Part shown: piece after piece, positions 1 to 11,537 of the stretch
Layout of the letters: every line of letters begins with the position of its first letter
Numbering within the stretch: position 1 is the first letter of the stretch
NCBI GenBank assembly: GCA_018340805.1
Contig: JACMZG010000008.1
Span: 59,149,281-59,213,280, forward strand
Direction: 5' to 3'
DNA length: 64,000 nucleotides
Source of the DNA: Microvelia longipes
Taxonomy: Eukaryota; Arthropoda; Insecta; Hemiptera; Veliidae
Position numbers and translations under genes: made by a program
Notes under the pieces: model-generated
What the model saw: the letters and a program-made list of their open reading frames with translations, nothing else
What the model was told of the DNA's origin: nothing
Database searches by the model: none

Positions 1-1014
1 GTTTTTAACCAAAAGTAGGCAGTGAACGCTACGTCCAGTTTCTCAGGTCAATAGCCTTCATCTTTATCCTGGACTCCTTTACTTCAACTTCTTCTAGATC
101 TAAATATATTTTTAATTTCTCCTTCCTGCTCATCCACACGAGTATTATATTTTTTCTTTACTTGTGTAAAAAATAATTTAATCCATAAATTATTTCGCAT
201 TCCGAGTTCATTGGCTTTTTAGTGAGTCTGTTTATGATATTAAGAGCGTTAAAAAGTGAATGCTCTGGTCTAAAGAGAGAAAACGAAGGGAAAATAGTAG
301 ATAGTTTTTTAAACGAGAGTTAACAAAACATTAAGTGAAAACTATCCATCTACTCTCTTACGTATGCAGTTAGCGCGCTCTCTTCACACTACTCTTACTA
401 GATTTATTTGTTTTTACTTCCCTAGTTGTACTTCATACCGAAAAGTATTGTGGTCATCCTAAAAACAGAAATGAAAATTTTGCAAGACTGAATACAATAC
501 CACTATGGTTTTATGAAATACATAACTTCTTTAAGATTGTAAAACGCTGTTAAAGTAGAGGATTTTTTATTACTTTGATGTATTTATTTTGACCAGATCC
601 AAAATCAATCAGCAAATCGGGTTTAAGGTACTTTAATATTTTTCCTCACAAGTTCGGACTTACTTCGCTTGTCCTATCCAAGAGTGGTATTACTTCGGTC
701 TCGCTACGCAAAACCTCAAAATAAAATGGTTATTTAAAGAAGGTCCGTAGCCAGCCAAAACTTGTTAGGGGGCGAAACCAATCCCAGAGGGGGCTAAATT
801 CACACATCTATAAGGGAATTCTGCTGAAATCTAACTCTTCAGAGGAGGCGATATTTTTTCCCTGGCCCCTACCTGGGTACGGGCCTGATTTAAAGTCTAG
901 GGTGTTATGACTTCGGACTCGCTACCTCCTCAGGATCTAATGAATATCCTAAGGCTAATGGAGTATTACTTCGGTCCCGCTGCACTCGTCCTTAGAGTAA
1001 AGTGGTTACTCATG
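1..1014. other. Intergenic DNA with decayed copies of the window's 5S-like repeat family
   Basis: No convincing gene. Fragments resemble the interspersed family annotated at 61,127-61,915: a piece around 415-500 that carries the phrase AAAAGTATTGTGG, and pieces around 640-720 and 905-1,000 that carry TTCGGACT, CTCGCTACG and CTCGTCC motifs. They are too eroded to give boundaries. Confidence 0.4.
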
Positions 1015-1093
1015 AGGCCCGTATTCAAAGACATTTTCCTAACATTCCTTAAGGAACAAGGAGAATGTTAGGAAAATGTCTTGAATACGGCCT
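1015..1093. mobile_element. Short palindromic MITE, copy 1
   Basis: A 79-bp near-perfect palindrome. It opens with AGGCCCGTATTCAAAGACA and closes with its reverse complement (one base missing, ending ACGGCCT). The same ends bound a 184-bp element at 34,013-34,196, so this is a repeated non-autonomous element and not a chance hairpin. I see no clear target duplication. The superfamily is unknown. Confidence 0.7.
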
Positions 1094-1601
1094 GAGTGGA
1101 TCACTAAAATCTAGTGTCATGAATTCAGACACTCAGACTGCAGCGCTCGACCTCAGAATTTTTCGAAACAAGTTCTTAATTGGCAAAAGTATACATAGGA
1201 GCCATATTTTAATAATTTTATTTATTTATGTTTATTATAATTTTATTTAGATTATTATAATTATTGTTATGTATGTTTATTTTTTGGTATTAAATGAATT
1301 TGGGTTATTTATTGGGGTGAGAGGGTTTGTTTGAGTTAAGGATAATTTTATATTTCTTGGTTTGGTTATTTTTTTCTTTTGCAGGATTGTCATAGAGGGA
1401 TTTTTATGCAGCCTGTGGACTAACTTTGCTAGCTGGTAAGTTTTTTTTTAAGTTTAGTTTTTTTTTATATAAGAATATTCTCACTATATTTTATCAATGT
1501 TAAATCACACGATTTAATCATTTAAATTTATTCGGTAAAACATCATGATTTTAAACTAATGTAAACAAACTTTTTCATATAACTTTAAGTATCGTACCAA
1601 A

Positions 1602-1760
1602 AATATTATATATATAATATATATAATATTGTAGCATATGTATATTATGCTCAGTTTGTAGTTATTAGGGAACACATATTATATATTATATATATTATAT
1701 ATTATATATATATATATATTATATATATATATATATATAATATATTATAATATATGTTCC
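1602..1760. repeat. (TA)n-rich tract with flanking inverted repeat
   Basis: Mostly TATATA/ATATAT. The phrase TTATTAGGGAACA at its left edge is mirrored as TGTTCCCTAATAA at 1,755-1,768, so the AT tract forms the centre of a short stem-loop. Confidence 0.75.
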
Positions 1761-2035
1761 CTAATAACTTACAAACTTAAAGGTAATTAGCATTATTTGT
1801 TTCGCTATCTGACGATATGACAAACGTTGAAAAGCAGTAAGAAAATTTATTTAATTTATTCGCCGTTAAAATTTTAAAATGTAATATTCAATATTTTCAA
1901 AATGGCCAAATAGAAAAAGGAAATTTTGTTGATCGATCGACCACCTATAAATGTACTTTAATGTCAACTTGAACGGTCAAAATCCGGGTTTTAATGATAT
2001 TTTTAAAAATTTTGATGACTCAGCAAATTAGATTA

Positions 2036-2295
2036 TCGTAGTTTGAATAATATCATCTTCCAGGCAGCACAACTAGACAAAGTGTGATTTTTTTGGATTG
2101 TACCAAGTTTCAACTTTTTAGCTTAAGCACAGCGGGAGTTATGCGTGACAGGCTCACACATAGCATGATGAAAATCACTCAGAACGTCATGAAAATGCCT
2201 GAAACGGATAATTATGATGAAACCTTGGTTTCGGATTATTGGAGTGAACACAATAATTTTCCTTATACGGTAGTAGGTGAGGAAAAGTAAAAATA
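2036..2295 (-). repeat. Partial copy of the 5S-like repeat family (distal part)
   Basis: Contains GCAGCACAACTAGACA, a CTGAAACGGAT phrase and a closing GAGGAAAAGTAAAAAT. These are shared with the fragments at 20,940-21,165 and, reverse-complemented, with the start of the copy at 61,127. It lacks the 5S-like segment. Confidence 0.5.
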
Positions 2296-3426
2296 CCGTT
2301 TATACTTAAAATTGAATTAATTAAAAAATGGTACATCATACATTTAATATTAAATTAAAAACATCTTTGGCAGTTCTCCTTTAGTAGTGAACCCTTAATA
2401 CTGTTAAAAATACTAAAAATGTTACTTTTACTAAAATGACTATACTAAAATCGAAGAAAACACAAAAAGTAACTTAAACGTACTTCTTAAAATGATAGTC
2501 TTTTGATTAATTTTAAGATCAAAATTGTATTACAAATATAACTCGTATATGAGCTACATGTGCAACTAACTACCTATTACTATTTTAAGTTAGTAATGCC
2601 TATTATGCCTTCCATGACTGCAAGACCTAAACCAAGGTGTAATAATATGATCTTAAAGATATCATAACTGATGTTATTATAAATAATACAAAAGCATTAT
2701 TTTGTAATAACCCACCTGAGGTTTAATAACTTAATTTGTAACTCATCCGGTAGTTGAAAACCTTAATATGCTTAAAATATAAGGATTATACACTTTAAAT
2801 CATATCTTTTTATCTTAAGAATTCAGCTGGTTTACTTTGAACTTATTTCTTGTAAAAAGTGTATAAGATTTTATTTAAATTTAAACATTTTAGATAAGTG
2901 GCGGTAATGCAGGTATTGGAGGTAAGATGTAGGGCGGTCGACGACCTGGCTTCCAGCGAGGTCTTTGTACTCGAAGGACCTGAAACCAATCTCCTCTCCT
3001 TACCTTTCTTCACCTTCGGTTTTATTTCGAATTCCATCATCCTCACTGGTTCTATATAAACTTTTCATTTTGCTTTCTCATCTTTCTTTTAGCTTTATAT
3101 AGAAACAAGATTTGTCTGGTCGATATCCTTCTATTGGAAATTTTAAAAGCTTAACTCCAACAACGTCTAACTGAAGTCTTCATTTAATACTAACTGAAGT
3201 CTTCATTTAATACCTAATCATAATATAAGCAACTGATTCAATCATAACGATGACAATATTTTGACTTTATAAATGATTTATATACTTCCTGGTAACAAGC
3301 AATGAATAATCACTTTAATTATTACTTATTTATTATAATTATTGATAGTCATAATGAACAATTAATCAGTCCGATCAGAATAAATCCTTTATCTTTAATC
3401 AAGCAGCTTCTTCTGCATTCTATAAA

Positions 3427-3680
3427 AAAATTATAAGAAAAATCGGGTACGAGGTACCTCAGAACTTTTCCTCATCATATTGGATTGCGGTACTCTCATC
3501 TTTACTGCATCGAAATTCTGACTCGCTTCGCTCATCCTCAGAATATACAAGTCGTTCAATTTACTCTGCAACATGTCTTTGGACTCGCTTCGCTCGTCCT
3601 TAGGCTGTAAATACATCCGTTTTATTCCCCGCAGTCACCCATCCAGGCACTGACCACGCTCGATGTTGTCAGTGTAGATG
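3427..3680 (-). repeat. 5S-like interspersed repeat, copy A
   Basis: Runs from AAAATCGGGTACGAGGTACC, through two copies of the phrase GACTCGCTTCGCTCRTCC, to GCAGTCACCCATCCAGGCAC. Read on the minus strand, the last part is GTGCCTGGATGGGTGACTGC, which matches the 3' half of eukaryotic 5S rRNA (compare 24,488-25,052). Truncated on the right. Confidence 0.7.
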
Positions 3681-3956
3681 TACCTTCGTAATAAATTTCA
3701 ACTTAATAGTATTATTTTTCGATTTTTTTACATTTTTAATAACATACACAAGTCATTTGATAAGAATTAAACTTATACTGGTAATAAGATGAAACTTAGA
3801 ACATATGTTAGTCTTATACATTGCCATATTCGTGCCGAATCTCAAATTATTACCAACATTTTCCCCGTTTTATTATTTTTTTTCTGTTATTATTGCGGGT
3901 TAATGGAAAAAATATTTTAAAAAATATCCCAAATTTTTTCTACCGAATTTTTCTTT

Positions 3957-4210
3957 GCCAAATCGGATTGTCTACGCTAATCCTCACTTCTTGATAAAGG
4001 ACTAAGGATTCGTTTGGCTTGTCCTTAGGCAGTTAATACATTCGTTTTATTCCCCAGCAGTCACCCATCCACATATTGATCTAGCTTTATACTGCTTAAT
4101 TTTTCTGATCTAAAAAACCGTAGAATACTTGTATTAAAACGAAACTTAGTAAACATAGTTATGACGGAAAGAGATACACTTGAACTAAATTTCAAACTCA
4201 ATTTGATTAT
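3957..4210 (-). repeat. 5S-like interspersed repeat, copy B (eroded)
   Basis: Shows the CATCGGATT-type opening, a single TTCGTTTGGCTTGTCC box, the CAGCAGTCACCCATCCA 5S-like piece, and the downstream phrases ATACTTGTATT and CTTGAACTAAATTTCAA seen in copy D. More diverged than the other copies. Confidence 0.6.
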
Positions 4211-4235
4211 TTTTTTTAGGATTCAATTTAATGTG

Positions 4236-4500
4236 AAAAAATCGGGTACAGGGTACCTCGGAACTTTTCTTTACCACATCGGATTCGCTACGCTCATCTT
4301 CTCTACTTTGGACTCACTTCGCTCGTCCTCAGAAAATACAATTCAGCCACATTTATAATGCAAACATCTTCGGACTCGCTTTGCTCGTCCTCAGATAGTA
4401 ACTACATTAGTTTTATTTCTAGCGGTTACCTATCCAGGCACTGACCTTGCTAGAGGCTACTTAAATTTTTGACTAAACTGCAAAATCTATACACACTTTT
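4236..4500 (-). repeat. 5S-like interspersed repeat, copy C
   Basis: Opens AAAATCGGGTACAGGGTACC. It has two CGCTYYGCTCGTCCTCAG boxes and the 5S-like GGTTACCTATCCAGGCACTG, then loses similarity. It lies about 25 bp beyond copy B, so the two are near-tandem. Confidence 0.65.
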
Positions 4501-4611
4501 TTTCATCAAATGTCCACTTAAATTAAAATTTGGTGTCTGTATGTATGATTTTGCACAGTTCTTTTAAAAACTGCTTTAATGGTTAATCTAAATTCTTGTT
4601 GTCTGTTCTAA

Positions 4612-4617
4612 TATATA

Positions 4618-4686
<69 letters not shown>

Positions 4687-4944
4687 TACATGCACATCTA
4701 TGAAGCTGCGAGTCTCTGGCAAGGTGTGTAGTGGGCCCACTCGACCAACAGAATCTATTCAAAATTTGCTGAAAGGACCCATTGACCCTCTACGGACTGT
4801 TACAAGCCCGTTGGTCAGAGCGTAGCATTAATCACCAGCTTTTGTTTCTATTCTTAATTCAGAGAATTTAATTCAGCTTTAAATATCTGTTTTCCAGTAA
4901 TTATTGGTAGGTGATCATCGTGTACGTCCAATTCTTCATTTCTT

Positions 4945-5000
<56 letters not shown>

Positions 5001-5152
5001 TATATATATATAGAGTCCTCTATATATATTTAGAACTTAGAAGAACTTAGTTCGAAACGTTACTAATTTTATCTAAGTATTTCTTAGTGTTCCTCATCTT
5101 AAAATTCTGTATATATAGTGTAAATATATATATATATAATATGTATATACAT

Positions 5153-5218
<66 letters not shown>

Positions 5219-5252
5219 CTATATATATAATAATAATATATATTTATTATAA
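4612..5252. repeat. Three (TA)n microsatellite tracts separated by unique DNA
   Basis: Pure or nearly pure TA runs at about 4,612-4,681, 4,948-5,012 and 5,140-5,235. The unique stretch between the first two (4,690-4,900) holds GGGCCCACTCGACCAAC and a partly complementary AAGCCCGTTGGTC, a possible stem. No gene is seen. Confidence 0.85.
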
Positions 5253-5790
5253 ATAATAATTTATTGTTAAAAACATACTCTTTATTATGGGCATAGTGAT
5301 TGGGATTAATATGATGGTATTAAATCTGTAACATTTTCCTGGCGGAAAAAATAATTAAATACATTAAGCGACAGATGTACTGTTTCAAGTATAAACGACC
5401 TAAAGTGTCTTGTCATTAGCTAAAACAAAGGGTTATTGTTTAGATGATATGATTTAGTTCTCGGTAATAAGTAATATAAATAAAAATTCATTATTAGCTT
5501 TAAATCAAGTCACCTCTTTCCATTATCGGTCATCGTAACTCTTCGAACTTATCGTTGAAGTGTTTTTCTGAGAAAAGATGAGATCTTAATTTTATTAACA
5601 ATTGTTGTTAAATTTCTTTAACAACATTATCTTTTTTAAAATGGAATTTATAATTCTTATAATTAGTGCTTTTGTTTTACATTTCCTAGAATTATAAGAG
5701 GAAAATATAATAAATACTGATCTTAACTTAAATTTGATATTCCTTTTGTAAATTGATCTTGTCACAATAAGTGTTTAAGCGCATTTTCAT
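5253..5790. other. Intergenic stretch without recognised features
   Basis: AT-rich with frequent stops in all frames. I see no gene, RNA or repeat that I can support. Confidence 0.4.
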
Positions 5791-6472
5791 TAAAAAATCG
5801 GGTATGGGGTACCTTGGAACTTTTCTCATCACATCGGATTCGCTACGCTCATCCTCAGAATATACAATTCGTTTAATTTATACTCTGAATACATCCGTTT
5901 CATTCCCGGCGGTCACCCATCCAGACACTGACCACGCCCAATGCTGCTTAACTTTTATGATCCACTAAAAATCATGGTTATACTTGTATTGGAAAAAAAC
6001 TTGGTGTACATATTTATTACGTAAAAGTATACATACTTTTGAACTAAATTTCAACTCAGTTAAATTATTTGCCGATTTGTTACAATTAAAAAAAACGTAT
6101 TCAATTTATTTGATAAATATTTAATAATGCTGATAATGAAATGAAAGTTGGCTCATAATATGTTAGTATTATGCATGGCTAAATACGTGCCAAATCTCAA
6201 TCCGATCACAACATTTTCCCGCGTTTTATGATTTTTCGAAAGGTTTGGTGGGTCATTATTTCGGGTTAGTGACGTCATACAAAAATATTTTTTCGGATAG
6301 CACAACTACAACAGTAGATTGCTTTTTGGAGTAATTACGATGATAACAGACACACCCACACAGACAACTTTGTCAAATTCACTTTAGAGTTAGAGTATTT
6401 TAAAACTCCTGAAACGGATTTTTAGGAGACAACCCGATTTCGGATTTTTTTGCAAACTCAATACTTTTCCTA
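5791..6472 (-). repeat. 5S-like interspersed repeat, copy D (long)
   Basis: One of the most complete copies, about 680 bp. From left to right it has the AAAATCGGGTATGGGGTACC end, the CGCTACGCTCATCCTCAG box, the 5S-like segment at about 5,900-5,965 (GCGGTCACCCATCCAGACAC, then CATGCTGCTTAAC-type sequence), and a 500-bp body with the phrases AAATACGTGCCAAATCTCAA and TTTCCCGCGTTTTATGATTT. It ends at CAATACTTTTCCTATAAGG, which corresponds to the family start in copy I. It abuts the palindrome at 6,470-6,934. Confidence 0.75.
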
Positions 6473-6934
6473 TAAGGCGCGGTCAAATATCTAGAACGTT
6501 GGATCACCAACAAACTTTTTTTATAATTTTTTTTCAAAATTTTCAGTAATTAGCCAGATTTGTGATAAATGAAGCCTATTTCCGTAATCTGCACGCTCTT
6601 TTGGTTAATCTCAAAGAGTATTTACATTCACTCAACGATTTATTTTTAATCTAACTTGGTACATACATAACTACTGTTAGACGTCAATATTTTGTGTTAT
6701 ATTTTGACAATGTCAACATTGACGTCTAACAGTATTATGTATGTACCAAGTTAGATTAAAAATAAATCGTTGAGTGAATATAAATACTCTTGAGATTAAC
6801 CAAAAGAGCGTGCAGATTACGAAATAGGCTTTATTTATCACAAATCCAGCTAAAACTGAAAATTCTGAAAAAAAAAAATAAAAAAAAGTTTGTTGGTGAT
6901 CCAACGTTCTAGATATTCGACCGCGCCTTATATA
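6470..6934. repeat. 465-bp near-perfect palindrome
   Basis: The arms (about 6,470-6,693 and 6,716-6,934) are reverse complements with only scattered mismatches and small indels, separated by about 22 bp. Landmarks: CTATAAGGCGCGGTC on the left is mirrored as GACCGCGCCTTATA on the right, and TGTTAGACGTCAAT by the loop is mirrored as ATTGACGTCTAACA. No coding sequence. It could be a fold-back element, a snap-back duplication or an assembly artefact. Confidence 0.85.
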
Positions 6935-7339
6935 ACCTACGGTATAAATTAAGCAAAGTAAAAATGACAAAAAATATAAGTTTACTGTTCTGACTATGAA
7001 GCGTAAATCGAAAATCTGTGCAAGACCTGGATAGATGAGCAAAAGAAAGGAAATTCGCCTGGCGTTTAAAAAGTAAATATAATGATACATTATTATCTCC
7101 GACTCCAAGATTCGAACCCGGGCCACCGGATTTGACAACTCGGGTAGGAGACGGTCTTCGGGGTCAGTCATGACTAAAATAGACATGACTTGGAGGGACA
7201 GAAAAGTTGATTTCACAATTTTTTGGACCAAAAACTCGGCGGGGAGTCCAAGAACCACGCAAGTGGTTTTTGTTAAGGTTTCATGACTTTTTGTACGGCT
7301 CCTAACAGTTGGACAAATTTTCAATTTTAAAATAAAGGT

Positions 7340-7850
7340 AAACAAGTATTGTGTTAGATAAAGCTGTAAAATTTGTCATGGTGTAGTATATACCACTCGT
7401 ACTGTGCAACATAGGAATTATGAATTCGAGATTTATTGACACAAAAATGTTAAAAGTCATCAGAAACAAGTCCGCAAACACCAAAATCCATTCAGTAGTT
7501 AAGGCTGCAGGTGGGTCAATGTATATAAAAGTAAAGTTCGCTAGCTTAGTTTTTCACTTTGTGTTCAGCATAGGAATGTAAAATTTGAGGCTTTATCAAG
7601 TAGCAATGCACACGTGCAGAAGAAAAATCTATAAAGTCCCCACATATCAAAATCTGCTCAGAAGTTTAGACTGTAAACGCGTCAGTGTATGAAATTACCG
7701 TTAGCTAGCTTAGTTTTTTCGCTCCGCGTTCAACCTAGGAATGTCGAATTAGAGACTTTATCAAGTAGGAATGCTCACATGCATAAGATAAATCCCAAAG
7801 TCTACACACATCAAAATCCGTTCAGTAGTTTAGGCTGTAGGTGCCTAAAA
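7340..7850. repeat. Three diverged tandem copies of a unit of about 165 bp
   Basis: The phrase ATCAAAATCYGYTCAGWAGTT recurs at about 7,483, 7,648 and 7,810. Each copy also carries GCTAGCTTAGTTTTT and TAGGAATGT phrases. Identity between copies is moderate, so this is an old duplication. The open frame across it is fortuitous. Confidence 0.65.
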
Positions 7851-8308
7851 AAATGTGCTGTGTCCTGCACAAAAAGTGCGGGACAAATTAGAATAAGAGT
7901 CGTAAAAAATGCCATTTTCCAAACCTCTTTATCTCCACTTTTACAAGCCCGATTCGAATGTTTTATTTTTGATCTACAAGACATGCACTATTATAATAAT
8001 AATAATTATAATATTATTCATGTACCTTTAGCCGTTTTCACGCTACAGACCCTCAAAACCCCTACTTTGTTAGGAAAGTAGATTTTAAAGAAAATTTTAA
8101 ACCTTTCTTTTGTTACTTTTATCACTACAAAGCATACCTCTGCAAAAAATAAGAATGAAACTAAAAACTTGGAAGGAAGAAAGCAATTATTCCAAAGGAA
8201 ATTTTCCGGCTTGCGGACCTCCACGCCAGAATTTTTTAATTTTCCATGTTAAATTTTGTTAAATGTTAAATTATGTTAAATTTTTGTTTGATGTATCGAC
8301 AAAATATA

Positions 8309-8310
<2 letters not shown>

Positions 8311-8390
<80 letters not shown>

Positions 8391-8393
8391 ATA

Positions 8394-8475
<82 letters not shown>

Positions 8476-8512
8476 TATATATTTATATATATTTTATATA
8501 TGTTATTTATAA
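8311..8512. repeat. (TA)n microsatellite, about 200 bp
   Basis: Almost uninterrupted TA dinucleotide with a short TAATATAATA-type interruption near 8,382-8,400. Confidence 0.95.
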
Positions 8513-11500
8513 ATATATAAAATAATATTTATCAATATATATTTTCTGACTTATCGAAAAGGTTTCTTTTGATTGTTTAAATTACATGCCTAAAATGTAT
8601 TTATGCAGGTTTCCAATATCTCAGGTGGATTTAATGCTGTGTTACTGGTTACTACCATCAGGTCATCAACATAAATTGCTGTTAGCCATTAATGCTGTTT
8701 TTCCCCTGACAAGCAGGGAGGATCAGTTTATAAAAAAGACCCATTTTTATTTTTAATAATCTTGGAGCAAAGCGAGCAACTTTATTACTTCAGAACTATG
8801 TATTTGCATTTATAATAGCATTGTAGCCAGCGAAGCGAGCCACTTTTAATACATTCACGTGTATTATAGCATCTAATGTGCGAAGCGAGCCCATTTTAAT
8901 GTACTTAATAGCGAAGCAAGCCATTATTACATATAACCATATATTTTCATACATATTTTTAGCATTTCAGCGAGCCTTTTTTCTTCCATTTAAGTATAAA
9001 CTAATAGCAATCTAGCGAGCCCTTATTAATGAACCTAATTTTATATTTTACCAATCATGTGAGTGATGGGAACCTCTTTAGCCAACAGGGAACGAAACAA
9101 GTCTTTTTTACTTTTTACAGAACCACCTATTCTCATTTAATTAAACTATGTATCTATAATTTATCCTGGTATAGCAAGCCTTTTTAATAACTTTATTTGG
9201 TGTATTCTTCTGACATGAATTCCTGATGCATGATACAAGTATGAATTTATGCAATGCAAACAGTAAAAGCATAACTTGACCCTTATTAAAAGTATTATGC
9301 TATTTAAGCAAAATCAAGAGAAAATTATCAAATGGATAGGGTTAAAAAAATTTACACAAACAGGTTAAAAAATGAACAAATTGTCATGGAGACTGAAAAT
9401 AGAAACATTGGGTTTACAAGTTTTCCAAACCCACAGTGAATACACGAGTCTTCTACTAACTACCAATTCACTAAAGCTGGACCCCCTTGTATAAAAAATA
9501 TCCCATTACATAGTCATTATATCAAAAATAGTTTGTCATTTCACCTCATGAATCCATAAAAAATGTATTAAATAGTTCACGGATTATCACACTTTAGATC
9601 CACCAATCATATAACCTAAATAAAGATTGTGGAGTAAACAGTAACTGTTGGTCAACAAGGGAAACAACTGCAGCGCTGAGTGGTCACTATGGACAATTTA
9701 GTAACTAATGAGTTAAAGTCACCTGTTGATCCCCCTATTTAACAACTTCACTCATACTCTAATTAATATTTTCTATTTATAATGAGGAAATAAACAGGCT
9801 CACTTAGTGTATTAAAATCTCAAGTTGTTTTTAACATTTCAAACAAATAATAGTGACTGGGTTATTATTGACATTGTTACTAATGGCATTTGAAATTAAC
9901 AGCTTGAGGCCTAAAGATACTGAATCTACCATCACCTTAAACAATTAAAAATAATTCAATCGAACTTTTATATTACTTGATAATTTTGACATCATTTTAA
10001 ATTAACAAGCTTTGCTCAAGATGATGATTTTTGATTCAATTTGATGTAAACAAACCAAACACATTTGAAAGTTTAACCTGACTTTTTTTTATAAATGACT
10101 TGTGACGTCATTGCAGAAATCAGTATAGGTGTTTAACATTGAAAATACTCTACATTGAAAGTACATTCCTGTAATGATGTAAATGCCAGACTATTACCTA
10201 ACAAAATAAAAAAATTGATTTCATTCAAAAAAACCCTCTGATTGAATCAATCACCTTATAAATCTATCAGCTTGGCAACATAGATAAACAATATTAACAT
10301 AGAGTGGACCTCAATTGACAAGTGTGTTTATGATTTAAATTGGGCCTCATCACTAGAGTCTTGAAAGAGCGCTAGTAGTAAAAAATACTTGCTCTATTAT
10401 CTACTAGATTGTGCTGTAATATTTTTTTTTAAATACAAACAGTTGCCAATCGTTTAGTAAAATAAAATAAAAGAAAACAAAGATCTATGGTATGCTGTAG
10501 TATCGCGATGTATTTTTGTTTTTCAAAACTTGGGGGCCTCATCACGCGAAGCAGCACTATCGTTTCTTAAAAAAAATAACAAAATTCATTTTCAGTGTTT
10601 AGACTTGAGATTTAAATTTGCTATCTGAATATAACATCTCGGGTTGGAGCAAACGGATAAATAAAGGAAACAAACAAAAATTGAAACTCAAGGGTGAGTT
10701 TTAAATCCAAGGGGGGACGACAGTATGGGTGAAGTAAGAGTGAGAAATTAAATTTTTCACTTTTACCAATTTATACGAATTTCTTATAGAGCTTTCTGGG
10801 ATCACTCATCCATTGACTCCTCATCATTCTAGCGCTGAAAAGCGGATGGAAAGACTTGATTACCCTCAACAGCTCGTTGTTTGGTTGAATACAAATAAAT
10901 AAATAAAAATGTCAGAAATAAAAATGTCTGACAGTTTCACGCTTCTACCACTAGCTCATGCTATTGAGCCCCTGCATCCCATCAACTATTTTTAAAAAAA
11001 TCTTTGAGTGAACCATCTATGTTAATATTGTTTATCTATGGCTTGGCATTAGCCAGCTTATTGAACAAAATAATTTAGTCATAATTATATTTTTACTATT
11101 ATTGTTCAAAACACAGCTGTAAATAATAACATTGGTTGCCCAGCAATTTTAGCTACAAAAACTAGTTAAAATAAATTATTTTTCTAAAGAAAAAAAACAT
11201 GGTAAAGAACAAAGGCGTTTTGGCATAAATAGTTAATCTTTTATCCAGAGTGGCCACTGAGTGCTTTGGCATCAGTCTTACATGTTGACTACTCTCTCTA
11301 TTTAAGATTAACACCCCTGCTTTAGATAATCCATAAACAATCTAACCCTTAATGTTTTTTATGAGTTTCTTGAGGTAAAATGACAAATTATTTTTGACAT
11401 AATAAATATATAATAGGATATTTTTATACAGCTTTTAGAAAACAAGATCTGGTTTGTTAGTATTAGAATGATTTAAGTCTCCATAGTGACAGGCTTTGGT

Positions 11501-11537
11501 AAGGATCATATAATATTTAAGAGAATATAAATAAACA
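8513..11537. other. Intergenic region with dispersed repeats
   Basis: No gene recognised. At 8,760-9,030 the phrase GCGAAGCGAGCC and decayed forms recur about every 50-60 bp, echoing the GAAGCGAGTCC boxes of the 5S-like family. Segments at about 9,650-9,720 and 10,195-10,290 resemble 57,000-57,175 (shared CCAACAAGGGAAAC-type and AAAAACCCTC-GATTGAATCA phrases), so an unclassified interspersed repeat is present at both places. Confidence 0.45.
10269..11052. mobile_element. Possible TIR element (imperfect inverted repeats, about 780 bp)
   Basis: GGCAACATAGATAAACAATA at about 10,273 is mirrored by TATTGTTTATCTATGGCTTG near 11,027. The inverted repeats are about 35-40 bp long. No transposase frame lies between them and I could not define a target duplication, so the call is tentative. 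Confidence 0.4.

Noticed and set aside
7090..7170. tRNA gene on the minus strand (GGGTTCGAATC T-loop-like motif at about 7,112-7,122)
   Set aside because: A plausible T-arm is present, but I could not find a matching acceptor stem or D-arm/A box at the right distance. At most a tRNA-derived fragment.
6713..7345. 210-residue open frame on the minus strand
   Set aside because: It crosses the right arm of a palindrome and unique DNA, has no family resemblance, and its hydrophobic runs come from T-rich sequence. Not a gene.
8273..8470. 65-residue Tyr/Ile repeat frame
   Set aside because: Translation of a (TA)n microsatellite.
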